64,000 nucleotides of DNA from Agapetus fuscipes (Eukaryota; Arthropoda; Insecta; Trichoptera; Glossosomatidae): contig OX637334.1 in the NCBI GenBank assembly GCA_951799405.1, positions 2,604,001 through 2,668,000 of the forward strand. The letters run 5' to 3'. A program made the position numbers and the translations under genes. Each line of letters begins with the position of its first letter. Within the stretch, counting starts at the first letter, position 1. The notes beneath the pieces are model-generated. The model was not told where the DNA came from. It saw only the letters and a list, made by a program, of their open reading frames with translations, and made no database searches. Shown piece after piece: positions 11,055-20,827 of this stretch.

Positions 11055-11461
11055 ACATATAAATGTTAGGTAGGTAGATGTATTAGTTATAGCTGATGAG
11101 AGGTGGAATAATTATTATAAGTACCTAGGGTAAAGAGGTATTCAAATTTATGAACTGGAAGCTTTATGTTCTGAAAGGTTCCAGCAAAATTGTCTTCTAG
11201 TAACTATGTTCTATCTTTGGGAGTATAAAGGACTGCAAGTGGCTTGCAGGAGTCAGTCTATATACGACGGTCTGCTTTTGAACAAGAAAGACAGTGTAAG
11301 TGATCACCAACTGTGAAATAAATGTAAATTGCTAAACCATAAATGTGAATTGTTAAAAATAAATATAAATTGTTAAATAAATCTAAGTGCAAAATAAATA
11401 TCCTGTAAAAAAGACCAGTTTTTTTTTATTTTTAGACTTTTTGAACCCTAAAAACACAACA
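11055..11461 (+). mobile_element. Solo-LTR-like remnant
   Basis: The strand contains ATTATTATAAGTACCTAGGG, a TATA-like GAGTATAAAGGACTGC, AATAAATATAAATTG runs and an end reading AACCCTAAAAACACAACA. All are counterparts of the solo LTR at 25.6-26.0 kb read in the other orientation. The expected TGTTATG start is missing. No internal region or partner LTR is present. Confidence 0.6.
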
Positions 11462-11484
11462 AGTTTATTACACTTGTTTATATT

Positions 11485-11740
11485 GTGAGTGCTGTTTTCG
11501 CACGAATCACACCTCAAGAGCCATCGCTATAGAAAGCGACAATACCCACAAGCAAGATATATTTTCTTTCAGGCTGAATGGACCTTTGGCAACCGGTCTT
11601 TGATATAGGCATGTGAATCTATCAATCCAGCGAACAGCATATTTTAAGAATTTAAAATATTTTAATGCTCTGTCTGGAATCGAATCCTCGACCTTCCTAT
11701 TACGAGCCAGTAGCATTAACCACTAGACTATGGACCAGTC
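11485..11740 (-). repeat. SINE S1, near full length
   Basis: Minus strand: tRNA-like head with A-box-like TAGTCTAGTGGTTAATGC and B-box-like GGTCGAGGATTCGATTCC, body with AAGACCGGTTGCC, and the S1 3' end (CTTGAGGTGTGATTCGTGC). It is RNA polymerase III type by structure. Confidence 0.8.
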
Positions 11741-11854
11741 AACGCGAATAAATGTCAAACTACGGGCTGATTTTGTATTGAAAGTAAGCAAATAAGAGGA
11801 AGATAGATAACAGAGCGAGAAGCATTGCTGGTATGCGTAGACAGTTTGTAGAAA

Positions 11855-11972
11855 GCCTCACATGAATATATAACTTTGCAGCTCCTGCCGCGTTTCCCTG
11901 ACACAGGGGTGGCATTAGCAAAATTGAACCAAATCATTACAGCATAGAAGGTCAGCCTCACACCAACCTATA
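11855..11972 (-). repeat. Family A repeat, diverged fragment
   Basis: Retains TATAGGTTGGTGTGAGGC, the CCACCCCTGTGTCAGGG block and GCAGGAG near the start. The 3' half is missing. It belongs to the diverged subfamily seen at 2.0 and 46.1 kb. Confidence 0.65.
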
Positions 11973-11989
11973 ATTTAAAATTGAAAGAT

Positions 11990-12241
11990 CTAAATCTAAA
12001 TCTAAGTTGAAAGATATGTATCATTTGAGATTCATACCAAATGCATTCCCACAAGCAGACACGCATAATTTCGCGCGCACACAATATGCCGCATGTGGAC
12101 CTTCAATATAAAAAACCCAATCTCAAATGAACATGAGCCCTGCAACTCTTGCCGACCTTCCCTGAAACAGGGGGGCATTGGCAAAGTGAACCATTTTTAC
12201 AGTATGGGTGGCCAGCCGCATACCAACCTATAAGTCAAGGA
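11990..12241 (-). repeat. Family A repeat
   Basis: All landmarks from the CCTTGACTTATAGG start (12241) to the TTCAACTTAGATT tail are present. It has a small deletion in the CACCCC block. Confidence 0.85.
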
Positions 12242-12319
12242 AAAATAAGATAATTAGAGATTAAAAACAAAAAAGTTTGTGATGCTCCATTTTTTAAAAC
12301 TTCCATATAAATAGTAAGT

Positions 12320-12885
12320 CTATAATCTATAATCTAAGTTGCAAGGATATATTCATTCAAAGCTCTCAGATGTATGCCCACAAACAAACACGTGTAGTTC
12401 GCGCTTACAAATGCTGATTGTGTACTTACAAATAAAATCCAAACCTCAAATGAAAATAAGCCCTGCAACTCTTGCCGACATTCCCTGAAACAGGGGTGAC
12501 ATTGGCAAAGTGAACCATTTTTTACAGTTTAGGTGGTCAACCTCATACCAACCTATAAGTCAAGGAATACGAGTAAGAAATAACATTTAAGTATAAGAAA
12601 AAAACAAAACCTTAAAAATAAATCTATACAAAAAAAGTAAAAAATGTAAAAAATGAAAAAATGTAGCAAGCTAATAAACCAACATTACAAATCAGGATTG
12701 CAGATTAGCCGCCACTTCTTCCTGTCCTTGCATACTTCTTTCATTTCATCCAGAGTCATAACTTTTTTCATACAAGCTCTCCTTTTATTATGACTCTGGA
12801 TATCCCATTCACTCGCTATTTCGAAAATTTGGTCCATCCATACCTTTCTCGGTCTTCCTCTTCCACGACATCCATCCGTAAGTTG
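12320..12885 (-). mobile_element. LINE 3' end: C-terminal codons plus family A 3' UTR
   Basis: From 12885 down, the minus strand encodes a piece reading WMDQIFEIASEWDIQ, then KKVMTLDEMKEVCK, then RKKWR, with the family stop region near 12703. A 150-base A-rich 3' UTR and a complete family A copy follow. This is one of the clearest links between the repeat and the LINE. It is 5' truncated at the GRPRKV motif. Confidence 0.8.
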
Positions 12886-12987
12886 TGTTGGAAAAAAACG
12901 TCAGATGTCGCTATAAGCGTTGGGTACCTTACTAATGAATGAATGAATATCCCAAGTATAACGTTTACACTAAACAAAAAATATAAA

Positions 12988-13026
12988 GGAACTAAAACGC
13001 TCACTGGAAGCGCTGTCTCAGTTTCC
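12988..13026. repeat. Short imperfect hairpin related to 57.3 kb
   Basis: GGAACTAAAACGCTCACTG followed by GAAGCGCTGTCTCAGTTTCC folds back on itself. It resembles the perfect hairpin at 57256-57309 in both arms and loop, and both are preceded by a CCCAAGTA motif. Confidence 0.5.
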
Positions 13027-13185
13027 ATACATTTTTTGGTTAAACGCTTTGTTTAAGTTTATAAATGAGGTTGTATACTTGTGGTATTGGTACCTGCTCA
13101 CATTCGCAGACGACTCGTGTTCCTGATATGCATCTCTGTTACACCTACCTGCAAGAATTCCAGAAGAAACCAACACTCTCGAAGG

Positions 13186-13243
13186 ATGGTGATGATGATG
13201 ATGATGGTGATGATGGTGATGATGATGATGATGATGATGGTGG

Positions 13244-13287
<44 letters not shown>

Positions 13288-13351
13288 GTGATGATGGTGA
13301 TGATGATGATGGTGATGATGGTGATGATGATGGTGATGATGGAGATGATGG

Positions 13352-13422
<71 letters not shown>

Positions 13423-13476
13423 GTGATGATGATGGTGATGATGGAGATGATGGTGATGATGATGATGACGATGATG

Positions 13477-13508
<32 letters not shown>

Positions 13509-13519
13509 GGTGATGATGG

Positions 13520-13563
<44 letters not shown>

Positions 13564-13693
13564 GTGATGATGGTGATGATGATGATGATGATAATGATGA
13601 TGATGATAATGATGATGATGATGTTGATGATGATGATGATGGTGATGATGGTGATGGTGATGATGGTGATGATGGTGATGATGATGATGATTT
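13186..13693 (+). repeat. GAT/GGTGAT microsatellite, about 0.5 kb
   Basis: Nearly uninterrupted GAT units with interspersed GGT, giving runs of D/G, M/V and I/T in the three frames. The long open frames across it on both strands are artefacts of a 3-base repeat. A few interruptions (GAG, GAC, AAT, GTT) suggest moderate age. Confidence 0.97.
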
Positions 13694-13846
13694 GATATAA
13701 GCTTTGAATATTAATATATTCTTGCAACTTAGATGATAGAGATTTTTTTTTTTTTTTTTTTTTTATTTATTTAACAAAATATAAATACAAATTTATTTTA
13801 AAACGAGTAATATTTCTAAATAATAATAAAAACTTAATTGTTATTT

Positions 13847-13886
13847 CCTCACCAATTGAAGAGCCAAGCTCTTGTGCTTGGTGAGG
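13847..13886 (-). other. 3' UTR stem-loop of the LINE
   Basis: CCTCACCAA at 13847-13855 pairs perfectly with TTGGTGAGG at 13878-13886, and an inner GAGC/GCTC pair is possible. A stem of the same size at the same place but different sequence occurs in the LINE 3' ends at 35.9 and 59.9 kb. A role in RT recognition is inferred. Confidence 0.5.
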
Positions 13887-14074
13887 GAATCGCAGCTATC
13901 TTAAATAAGTTATGTTCTTAATTTATATTCTATATAATATAATGAGATAAAAACTTAATATAATACTTAAAGGAAAAAAATATAGGTAATATACAAGAAT
14001 AAATCAAAAAATAAACTAACAATATAAAAAATGAAAAAAACCAAAAATTAGAAACAACCAATCAATAAGTAGAA

Positions 14075-15328
14075 CTATGAATATATATATTTTTTTATTT
14101 TAAACTTAATTTTTTTAACATCCTTAATTATTTTGATTTCATTTGGCAATATGTTATAGTATTTTATTCCCCTACAGATAAAATTATTCTCGAATTGTTT
14201 TGTTTTAAATTTAGGAATTGTTATAAAATTTTGTCTTCTCCTTGATATAGCTCTTTCAAATTGTTTTGCTTTGTCAATCTTTATTATTTCCAGAATAGAG
14301 TACAGTTTGAAAATTTGTTCTATAGTTGGTACCTTAAAAATTTTGAATAAAGATTCTGTTGAAAATGTTGGTGGCTTTTTTAGAATTACTTTAATAATTA
14401 ATCTCTGAGCTATTTTGACTGAATTTAAAATATTATCATATGATCCCCCCCATCCAATTATGCCATATTGTAGCATTGATTGTACAATTGAGTAGTATAC
14501 CATTTTTAATTGTTCGATTTTAAGAATGTTTCTGAGTCTTATGAATATGTATATACATTTTCGTATTCGTTTGACCAGTTCCATTATGTGATTTTTCCAC
14601 TTCATATTTTGATCTATAATAATGCCTAGGTATTTTATATTTTTAGTTGAAGTTAGTGTTGAACATGTGTTTTCACAGTTTTTAGTTTCATTGCAATTCT
14701 GACTGTGTATGATGATTTTAATTGGCGGCTCTGAATTAAATTTATTTATTGCGAAAGAAATGAATTGAGTTTTTTCAATATTTAGTGATAATATATTACT
14801 ATCGAACCACCCCTTCAGTATATTCATGTCAAGATTTGCTCGTTCATTAATAGAGCGCCAATCTTGTCCCTCCAATATAATGGCAGTATCATCTGCATAA
14901 GATATTATTTTTCCATTGAGTTTTAGAGTGAAAATATCATTTGTGTATAAAATGAATAGTAATGGACCCAGTACAGTACCTTGTGGGATACCAAATTCAC
15001 CGGTTGATGGTTGACTATAAGAACTATTAATTTTAACTATTTGAGATCTCTGATATAAGTAACTTTTTATCCATTGTAACGCTTTTAATTTTATCCCAAT
15101 TGAATTCAGTTTTACAATTAGTTTTTTGTGAGAGATGCTATCAAATGCTTTTTTTAAATCAATGAAAATTCCGATACATTTAAAAGATTGGTCAAGTGAG
15201 CTATGAATTAAGTTCGTTATTTTCGCGATGGCATCTTGAGTACTTCTATTTTCCATGAATCCGAATTGGTTATCGTGTATTATATTGTTGGCTTTTATAA
15301 ATTTAATTAACCTAATTTTTGCTAATTT
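14075..15328 (-). CDS. Non-LTR reverse transcriptase, C-terminal part
   Basis: The frame is open without stops for about 417 codons; the first in-frame ATG is at 15256, but coding similarity continues upstream to about 15328 (NQFGF motif), so the true start is lost. RT motifs in order: QFGFMENRST, FIDLKKAFDSISH (catalytic D), GIPQGTVLGPLLF, then the YADD box in SYADDTAI. These are followed by LNIEKTQF and KYLGIIID, and a C-terminal thumb-like region ending KKYIYS at a stop at 14075. No endonuclease domain remains. The type is CR1/Jockey-like; the exact clade is not assigned. The intact frame suggests a fairly young insertion. It would copy its own RNA at a nicked chromosomal target. Confidence 0.88.
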   Translation of the reverse strand, partial: KLAKIRLIKFIKANNIIHDNQFGFMENRSTQDAIAKITNLIHSSLDQSFKCIGIFIDLKKAFDSISHKKLIVKLNSIGIKLKALQWIKSYLYQRSQIVKINSSYSQPSTGEFGIPQGTVLGPLLFILYTNDIFTLKLNGKIISYADDTAIILEGQDWRSINERANLDMNILKGWFDSNILSLNIEKTQFISFAINKFNSEPPIKIIIHSQNCNETKNCENTCSTLTSTKNIKYLGIIIDQNMKWKNHIMELVKRIRKCIYIFIRLRNILKIEQLKMVYYSIVQSMLQYGIIGWGGSYDNILNSVKIAQRLIIKVILKKPPTFSTESLFKIFKVPTIEQIFKLYSILEIIKIDKAKQFERAISRRRQNFITIPKFKTKQFENNFICRGIKYYNILPNEIKIIKDVKKIKFKIKKYIYS

Positions 15329-15339
15329 AAAGATAGATT

Positions 15340-16486
15340 ATAGATAGAAAGAAAAAAAATTATAAGCTGGTATTTTTTTTGCCTCTGCGGCATTCCAACA
15401 GGTGTCATAGACCTCTAGACTTCTTGAAATCTGAATCTCCCGCATAGGATTTCATTTTAACGAAGAGTTCAGCGAAAGATCTTTATTCTGTCCCTATTTC
15501 GATATTGCGATGAAAAGGAACGGATGCATTTAAAGTAAGCAGATTTATTTATAGTTTTCGTGCATACACAGTTTGTAAAAAAGTTAACAATGAAGCGACA
15601 TGAAGTGATGGTTGAAAATTTTAAAGTATGCAGGTATGTATTTGCAAAAATTCTTGTCTGCCATATCAAAATAGTTGCTGCAAGGCAGTGGCGGACTTCC
15701 ATAAAGGCAAATAGGTGCTGACGTTCTTAATTAACTTTAAAATGGACTCGATTTATATGACAGGATTTACAACACCAGAAGAATGTATAAACGCAGGGTA
15801 GACACACAATTATGTATGAGCACATTTTTTTAAGATTAGTTTGTATCTTATGTTCTAGAAATTGGAAAAATCCCACGTTGTTGCCTACCTGCGGCTGAAA
15901 TGCTGTGCTCGTCCCTGCTATACCTAAGCGGAAAAAACAAAACTTTCCAGACTGAAAAAAAACTTTTTGACACTACATATGTAAAAATTAAAAATTATAT
16001 GCCAATATTGCCGATCAACTGCCATTTTTTTGGTCCTTAAATACTTATCTTATTTCATTTATTAAATGAACGTAATAGGAACTGTCTTTCATCTACTTTG
16101 GATGAAATTCCACGCAATGGAAAACTTAAAATATCTATTAACCCAAAATAAATTAAATACATAGTTGTAAATTATCTGAAAATTGAATTTCATCGAACAT
16201 TTTTAATTGACAATATTTAAATTCATTTTCATTGCGTTCTCACTCCATTGATGAGGCGTGTCGTTGTGAATGAAAGTGGGAGGAGTTACCCAAGGACCGC
16301 CCATTCCCCCCTCCCTTCCCACAACAGGCCACACCCCCTCTCTGAAACCGCAAACTCGTCCTGCGCAACCACTTAATCGTATGCAAAATCTGCCTAAATA
16401 AATTGTGCCCTTACATTGCTGCGTCAATTTACATAAAATGTAATTGCAAAATTACATAAATTGTATGGAAATTATTAATTTTAATG
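15340..16486. other. Stretch without recognisable feature
   Basis: About 1.1 kb with no credible coding frame and no repeat-family landmark. GC is slightly higher around 16.25-16.35 kb. Confidence 0.5.
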
Positions 16487-17005
16487 TAATCTAATCTAAT
16501 CTAATCTAAGTTGCAAAGATAATATGTTACATTGGAGATTCACATAACATGCATTCTCACAACCAGACACATACAAGTTCGCGTTTGCACATGCCTCATG
16601 TGAACCTACAACAAAAAAACCAAATCTCAAATGGACATACACCATGCAACTCTTGCCGTCCTTCCCTGAGACAGGGGTGACAATGGCATAGTGAACCATT
16701 TTTACAGCATGGGTGGTCAGCCGCATACCAACCTATATGTCAAGGAACATACACGACAAATTACATTTTATACATCACTAAATAAAAATATCTTTGGACA
16801 ACAAACAGAAAACAAATTCCAATTTAATAAACCCTAGCCGCCAACATTACAGATCAACCACCATTTCTTTCTGTCCTTACATACTTCTTTCATTTCCTCC
16901 AGAGTCATAACCTTCTTCATACAGGCTCTTCTTTTATTATGATTCTGGATATTCCATTCGTTCGCAATTTCGGATATTTGGTCCATCCATACCTTTTTCG
17001 GTAAT
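16487..17005 (-). mobile_element. LINE 3' end with family A 3' UTR
   Basis: Minus strand: C-terminal codons at about 17005-16850 (WMDQI, WNIQNHNK, KKVMTLEEMKEVCK, RKKWW), an A-rich spacer, then a full family A copy (16745-16487) with an AGATT tail. It is 5' truncated in the same protein region as the 12.3-kb copy. Confidence 0.78.
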
Positions 17006-17069
17006 GTAAATTACATAAAATGTATTTAACTAATGAGCACATCTAAAGAACCATAACTAAACATATCTA

Positions 17070-17240
17070 AAGAACCAGCCCCCTCGGGAGCTGGGAAAAC
17101 CCCCTCTTCAACTGAAAGTGGTTGGTGTGAGGCCGGCCCCCTTACCCGTAAAAATAAATAGGTCCCAAATCGCCACATGCGACCCCTTCGCGGATAACGC
17201 AAGCAAAAAGTTACAACATATGTGTAGCTTAGTTGTTGTA
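17070..17240 (+). repeat. SINE S2, 3' part
   Basis: Shows the S2 body GAGCTGGGAAAA, AAGTGGTTGGTGTGAGGCC, the CACATGCGACCCCTTCGCGG block and the end AAAAGTTACAACATATGTGT. The tRNA-like head is missing. Confidence 0.65.
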
Positions 17241-17349
17241 AACACGCAAAATTTGTCTGAATCCGAAATCCGGAAATCTGTTCCGACTTCATTGCAAGGT
17301 TCCTTGTCCTTGTCAATAATAATATTTTAAATAAGAGAAGCTGATTTAT

Positions 17350-17570
17350 TTGATGACCAATGTTTTGTGTGAATTGCCCCTCAAGACCCTCTGCAAGCTT
17401 GGTCGTCGCTACAGAGCTCCAACTCGAGCAATATTCAGGTGCTGTAAGGCTGGATGAACTTTTGTGACCAGTTTTGGATTAAAGATAGGTGCACATCTTC
17501 GACCCAGCTAAGAGCAAAGATGGAGAATTAAAAATTCTACAGACTCTTTCAGCTACGTTATTACATCTAA
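17350..17570 (-). repeat. SINE S1, degenerate
   Basis: Minus-strand S1 with the 3' end (GGGGCAATTCACACAAAACA), AGCTTGCAGAGGGTCTT, CAGCCTTACAGCACC and GCTCTTAGCTGGGTCG motifs. The tRNA head is largely gone. Confidence 0.65.
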
Positions 17571-17579
17571 AACATTTCA

Positions 17580-17805
17580 TAATCTAAAATATGTACCTAC
17601 AAGGATATATAATAACAATTTAGATTCATAATAAATGCACGCTCGCAAGCATCACGTGAATATGCTGCATTTATACTAAAAAAAAAACCACACAAATCTC
17701 GAATGAGCCCTCCAACTCTTGCTTCCCTTTCCTAAAACAAGGGTGTCATTGGCAAAAGTGAACCAATTTTAGATAAATGGTCAGCCCATGTGAGTCAAGG
17801 AGCAA
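17580..17805 (-). repeat. Family A repeat, degenerate
   Basis: Landmarks are reduced but in order: TATAATAAC tail, AATAAATGCACGCTCGCAAG, CCCTCCAACTCTTGC, GTCATTGGCAAAAGTGAACC and the CTTGACTCACATGG start. Confidence 0.65.
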
Positions 17806-18184
17806 AAATTGATCCTGATCGTAGAAAAAAAACCATCAAATAGGTGTTGAAAACACCTGATTTTCATCCAAAAAAATTGCAGTGAAACGAAAACAAAATG
17901 GCAGATTTTTACCACTAGGATCTTCCCTACATGTTGAATGTATTAATTTTGAATTAAAAAATAGTTTTCCTTAATTGTAAGAATATTTTTATTTTGGATA
18001 GATCTGTTACTGCATCCAGCTGTCATTCCGCTAGGGGCGAAATCTCCATACAGGCAAATAATCGTTGCCTCATTTAATTAAATACGAAAAAATCTTGGAT
18101 TGTTTTTCACTGATCTGAAATTATTTTACGTTTCTGAAGACCAGAAAATGAAAATCATGCACCTTCATAATTATGTATTATCAT

Positions 18185-18615
18185 AGATCTTTTTTGGTTC
18201 ACTTTGCCAATGTCACCCCTGTTTCAGGGAAGGTCGGCAAGAGTTGCAGGGCTTATGTTCATTTGAGATTGGGTTTTTATATTGTAGCTCCACATGCGGC
18301 ATGTGCTAGCGCAAACTTGTACAAGTCTGCTTGTGGGAATGCGTCTAATATGAATCTTAAATTATATGTATCTTTGCAGCTTAGATTTAGATATAGATAA
18401 TTATGTATTATCATTGATCATTTTTGGAACACTTTGCCAATGTCACCCCTGTTTCAGGGAAGGTCGGCAAGAGTTGCAGGGCTTATGTTCATTTGACATT
18501 GGGTTTTTATATTGTAGCTCCACATGCGGCATGTGCTAGCGCAAACTTGTACAAGCTTGTGGGAATACGTTTAATATGAATCTTAAATTATATGTATCTT
18601 TGCAGCTTAGATTTA
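18185..18615 (+). repeat. Tandem pair of family A copies
   Basis: Two copies lie at about 18185-18400 and 18425-18615, each preceded by AATTATGTATTATCAT, so the flank was duplicated together with the repeat. They share GTGCTAGCGCAAACTTGTAC, not seen elsewhere. Both lack the CCTTGACT start. Confidence 0.85.
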
Positions 18616-18844
18616 GATTTACAGAAAATGATATCTGATTTTTCAGGAAACGAAAAAATCCACTTTTGTACGTGTCTCAAGTTTTTCTGTCGTTACACGC
18701 TTCTTTCATCCTCTCAATGTTCATCTTTCCTAAAATACACGCTTCTTTTTTTCACAGTTTTCACAGATTTCAGGCTCGCTTATTTTATCAACCCATTCAT
18801 TCCTCGGTGTTCCCCTTACATCCTCACTTTTTTTTAGTCGAAAT

Positions 18845-19340
18845 GAAATGAAATGTACAATTTTTCTATAGCGCCTTTTCCTGACTATAGTCACCTCAAA
18901 GGCTTTTCGTGCTTAACATATTGGATTTATTCTCCTAAGAGGCATAGTATGATCCTCGAAATAGGGATGTCTTCAGGCTTCTTCTGAATCCTGCTTGTGT
19001 CGGGAACTCCCTCAGATATGTGGGCAGCGCGTTCCAGGCCATCGGTGCCGCTCTGCAAAAAGCACGGTCTCCAAAGACTGTCCTTATTGCTCTTTTTAGG
19101 ATCTGGAGGAAAGTCTTGCTTGAATCTGAAGATCGGAGAGTCTTCCCACGTGCTGACACCACCACTTTTTCCAGTGACTCAGACAAGTATTCTGGTGCTG
19201 AGCCGTGTAGAGCTTTGTGGGCAAGTAAACAAAGCTTGTACCTGACTCTCTCTGGGATTCTGAGCCAACGGAGATCTTGAAGAAGAGGCGTGATGTGGCA
19301 GTACTTCTATCGGCCAAAAATCAGTCTTGCCGCCGCGATT
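18845..19340 (-). pseudogene. L2/CR1-like LINE C-terminal fragment
   Basis: On the minus strand a frame reads WLRIPERVRYKLCLLAHKAL, then APEYLSESLE, GDRAFCRAAPMAWNALP and RRSLKTSLFRGSY before a stop near 18935. These are the thumb and C-terminal motifs of L2/CR1-type LINE ORF2 (compare 49.7-50.9 kb). A 90-base 3' UTR follows with CCTTTGAGGTGACTATAGTC. The copy is 5' truncated; RT catalytic motifs are absent. Confidence 0.72.
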
Positions 19341-19566
19341 TTAACTGACTAGTCTGTTTTTTTGTTCACTCTTTTTTCAATGGTTCAATACACTTTTAAT
19401 GCTTTGATCCTGACCTTTCTTAATATAGAGCCTTGACCTGTCTTAAGGTGACACCAGACCGGTCCACTTTTTGGTTATCAGGCAGTTTTTAGTGAAAGTG
19501 AACGGTGAAACGAATCAAAAATATTGACTAGGTTCTGTTCGTGAATTCATTATGAAGACATTTCAT

Positions 19567-19819
19567 CCCCTTAGTTCTTGTCTGGCTTATACTACCATTT
19601 GATTTAAAGATGACCTTTAAATTCAATTATCTGAAGAATCATATTCTACACAATCTGAGATAAGAAAAAAACGTAAAACATGATATTGTGAGAGTTGTTT
19701 TTTAGTATTTTCGTAATCAATTTCCAGCATTCATAAGATACATCGGTCCAGCACACACACAAACATTGCTCAAATGAAACTACATCTGATGGACATAAGG
19801 CAAACAAGCACTAAGTGGA
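19567..19819. mobile_element. R3 inverted-repeat element (MITE-like)
   Basis: The left end CCCCTTAGTTCTTGTCTGGC is mirrored by the right end GGCAAACAAGCACTAAGTGG. The interior carries AGATGACCTTTAAATTCAAT, TCTACACAATCTGAGATAAG and CATAAGATACATCGGTCC, all shared with the copies at 45.8 and 54.6 kb. No coding capacity. Confidence 0.65.
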
Positions 19820-19872
19820 CGAGTTCACTTTAAATTAACGATGCTAAACAAGAGATAAAAAAAAACTAATCT

Positions 19873-20122
19873 TGTTCCTTGACTTATAGGTTGTTATGCG
19901 GTTGACCTCCCATGCTGTAGAAAATGGTTCACTTTGCCAATGTCACCCCTGTTTCAGGGAAGGTCGGCAGGAGTTGCAGGGTGTATGTTCATTTGAGATT
20001 CGGGTTTTTATATTGTAGGTCCACATGCGGCATGTTTAAGCGCGAACTTATACGTGTCTGTCTGTGAAAATGCATATTACATGAATCTTTAATGTTGCAT
20101 ATATCTGCAACTTAGATTAGAA
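19873..20122 (+). repeat. Family A repeat, full length
   Basis: Starts at CCTTGACTTATAGGTTGTTA, contains CCACATGCGGCATGTTTAAG and ends in ATCTGCAACTTAGATTAG. Confidence 0.88.
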
Positions 20123-20189
20123 TAGAAGCGATTAGTCTGATATCACCTTTACAGTCGTCTGCATTGCTTTGGGGAAAATAATTATATTA

Positions 20190-20286
20190 TGCGGCATGTG
20201 TAAGCGCGAACTTATACGAGTCAGTTTATAAGATTGCATTTAATATGAATCAGAAATGTAATATATCTTTGCTACTTATAGATTAT
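20190..20286 (+). repeat. Family A 3' fragment
   Basis: Only the 3' third from ATGCGGCATGTGTAAGCG to CTACTTATAGATTATGG is present, a 5'-truncated copy. Confidence 0.75.
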
Positions 20287-20354
20287 GGATGAGTGAATAA
20301 TTTATCTGCATGAATCAAAAGTGAACTTGTCACAAAACTTTATCCGGCATTTGG

Positions 20355-20440
20355 CTCTTTGCTTGAGTTGGCGCTTTGTAGCGTTGACCAAGATTCTTGA
20401 GGTGCGATTCACATATATACAGCGCTCACCAAATAAATCA
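20355..20440 (+). repeat. SINE S1 3' fragment
   Basis: Contains GCGCTTTGTAGCGTTGACCA and CTTGAGGTGCGATTCACA, then CAGCGCTCACCAAATAAATC, the terminal 85 bases of S1 in plus orientation. Confidence 0.7.
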
Positions 20441-20827
20441 ACCTCATATTTATTGATATGCCCTCTTGAGGCCACAAAATTGCAATTTAATTTGTTTTGT
20501 AACTTGAGGAAATTTATCTCCCATTTGACCAGAGGCTCTCAAACTGTTAACTCGCTAAAACCCCATTTGCTAAATTGAATAAACGGATCCTCATTTCGCA
20601 TTTTTTTTGCAATGTGACCATAGATCTAAAGCAGAGCATACACGGTCAATAATACTGACAGTAGGTATTGATAAAAGTACTGAAGGTGCCCTTCTTCAGT
20701 ATTTTCTGTGATTACACGATCATTATTACTGAAAGTATTACTGATGTTCGTTTAATTCACACGGTCATTATTACTGTCAATATTATTCGTCAGTTCCCGC
20801 TTTCCATCCTTTAGTAGATAACTTAAC

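Larger units (their letters stand above)
13742..15335 (-). mobile_element. 5'-truncated non-LTR retrotransposon with poly(A)
   Basis: The minus-strand element has its poly(A) tail at 13742-13764 (poly-T on plus), a 3' UTR of about 310 bases and an uninterrupted RT-domain frame upstream. The 5' break is near 15335. GATAGA occurs at both flanks and could be a short target duplication. It landed within or next to the tail of a family A copy (TTGCAACTTAGAT on the left, AGATTATAGAT on the right). Confidence 0.85.

Noticed and set aside
13065..13727. Three long open frames (about 205-211 codons) on both strands, Asp-, Met- or Ile-rich
   Set aside because: They are created by the GAT microsatellite, in which no frame contains a stop. 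There is no independent coding sign.
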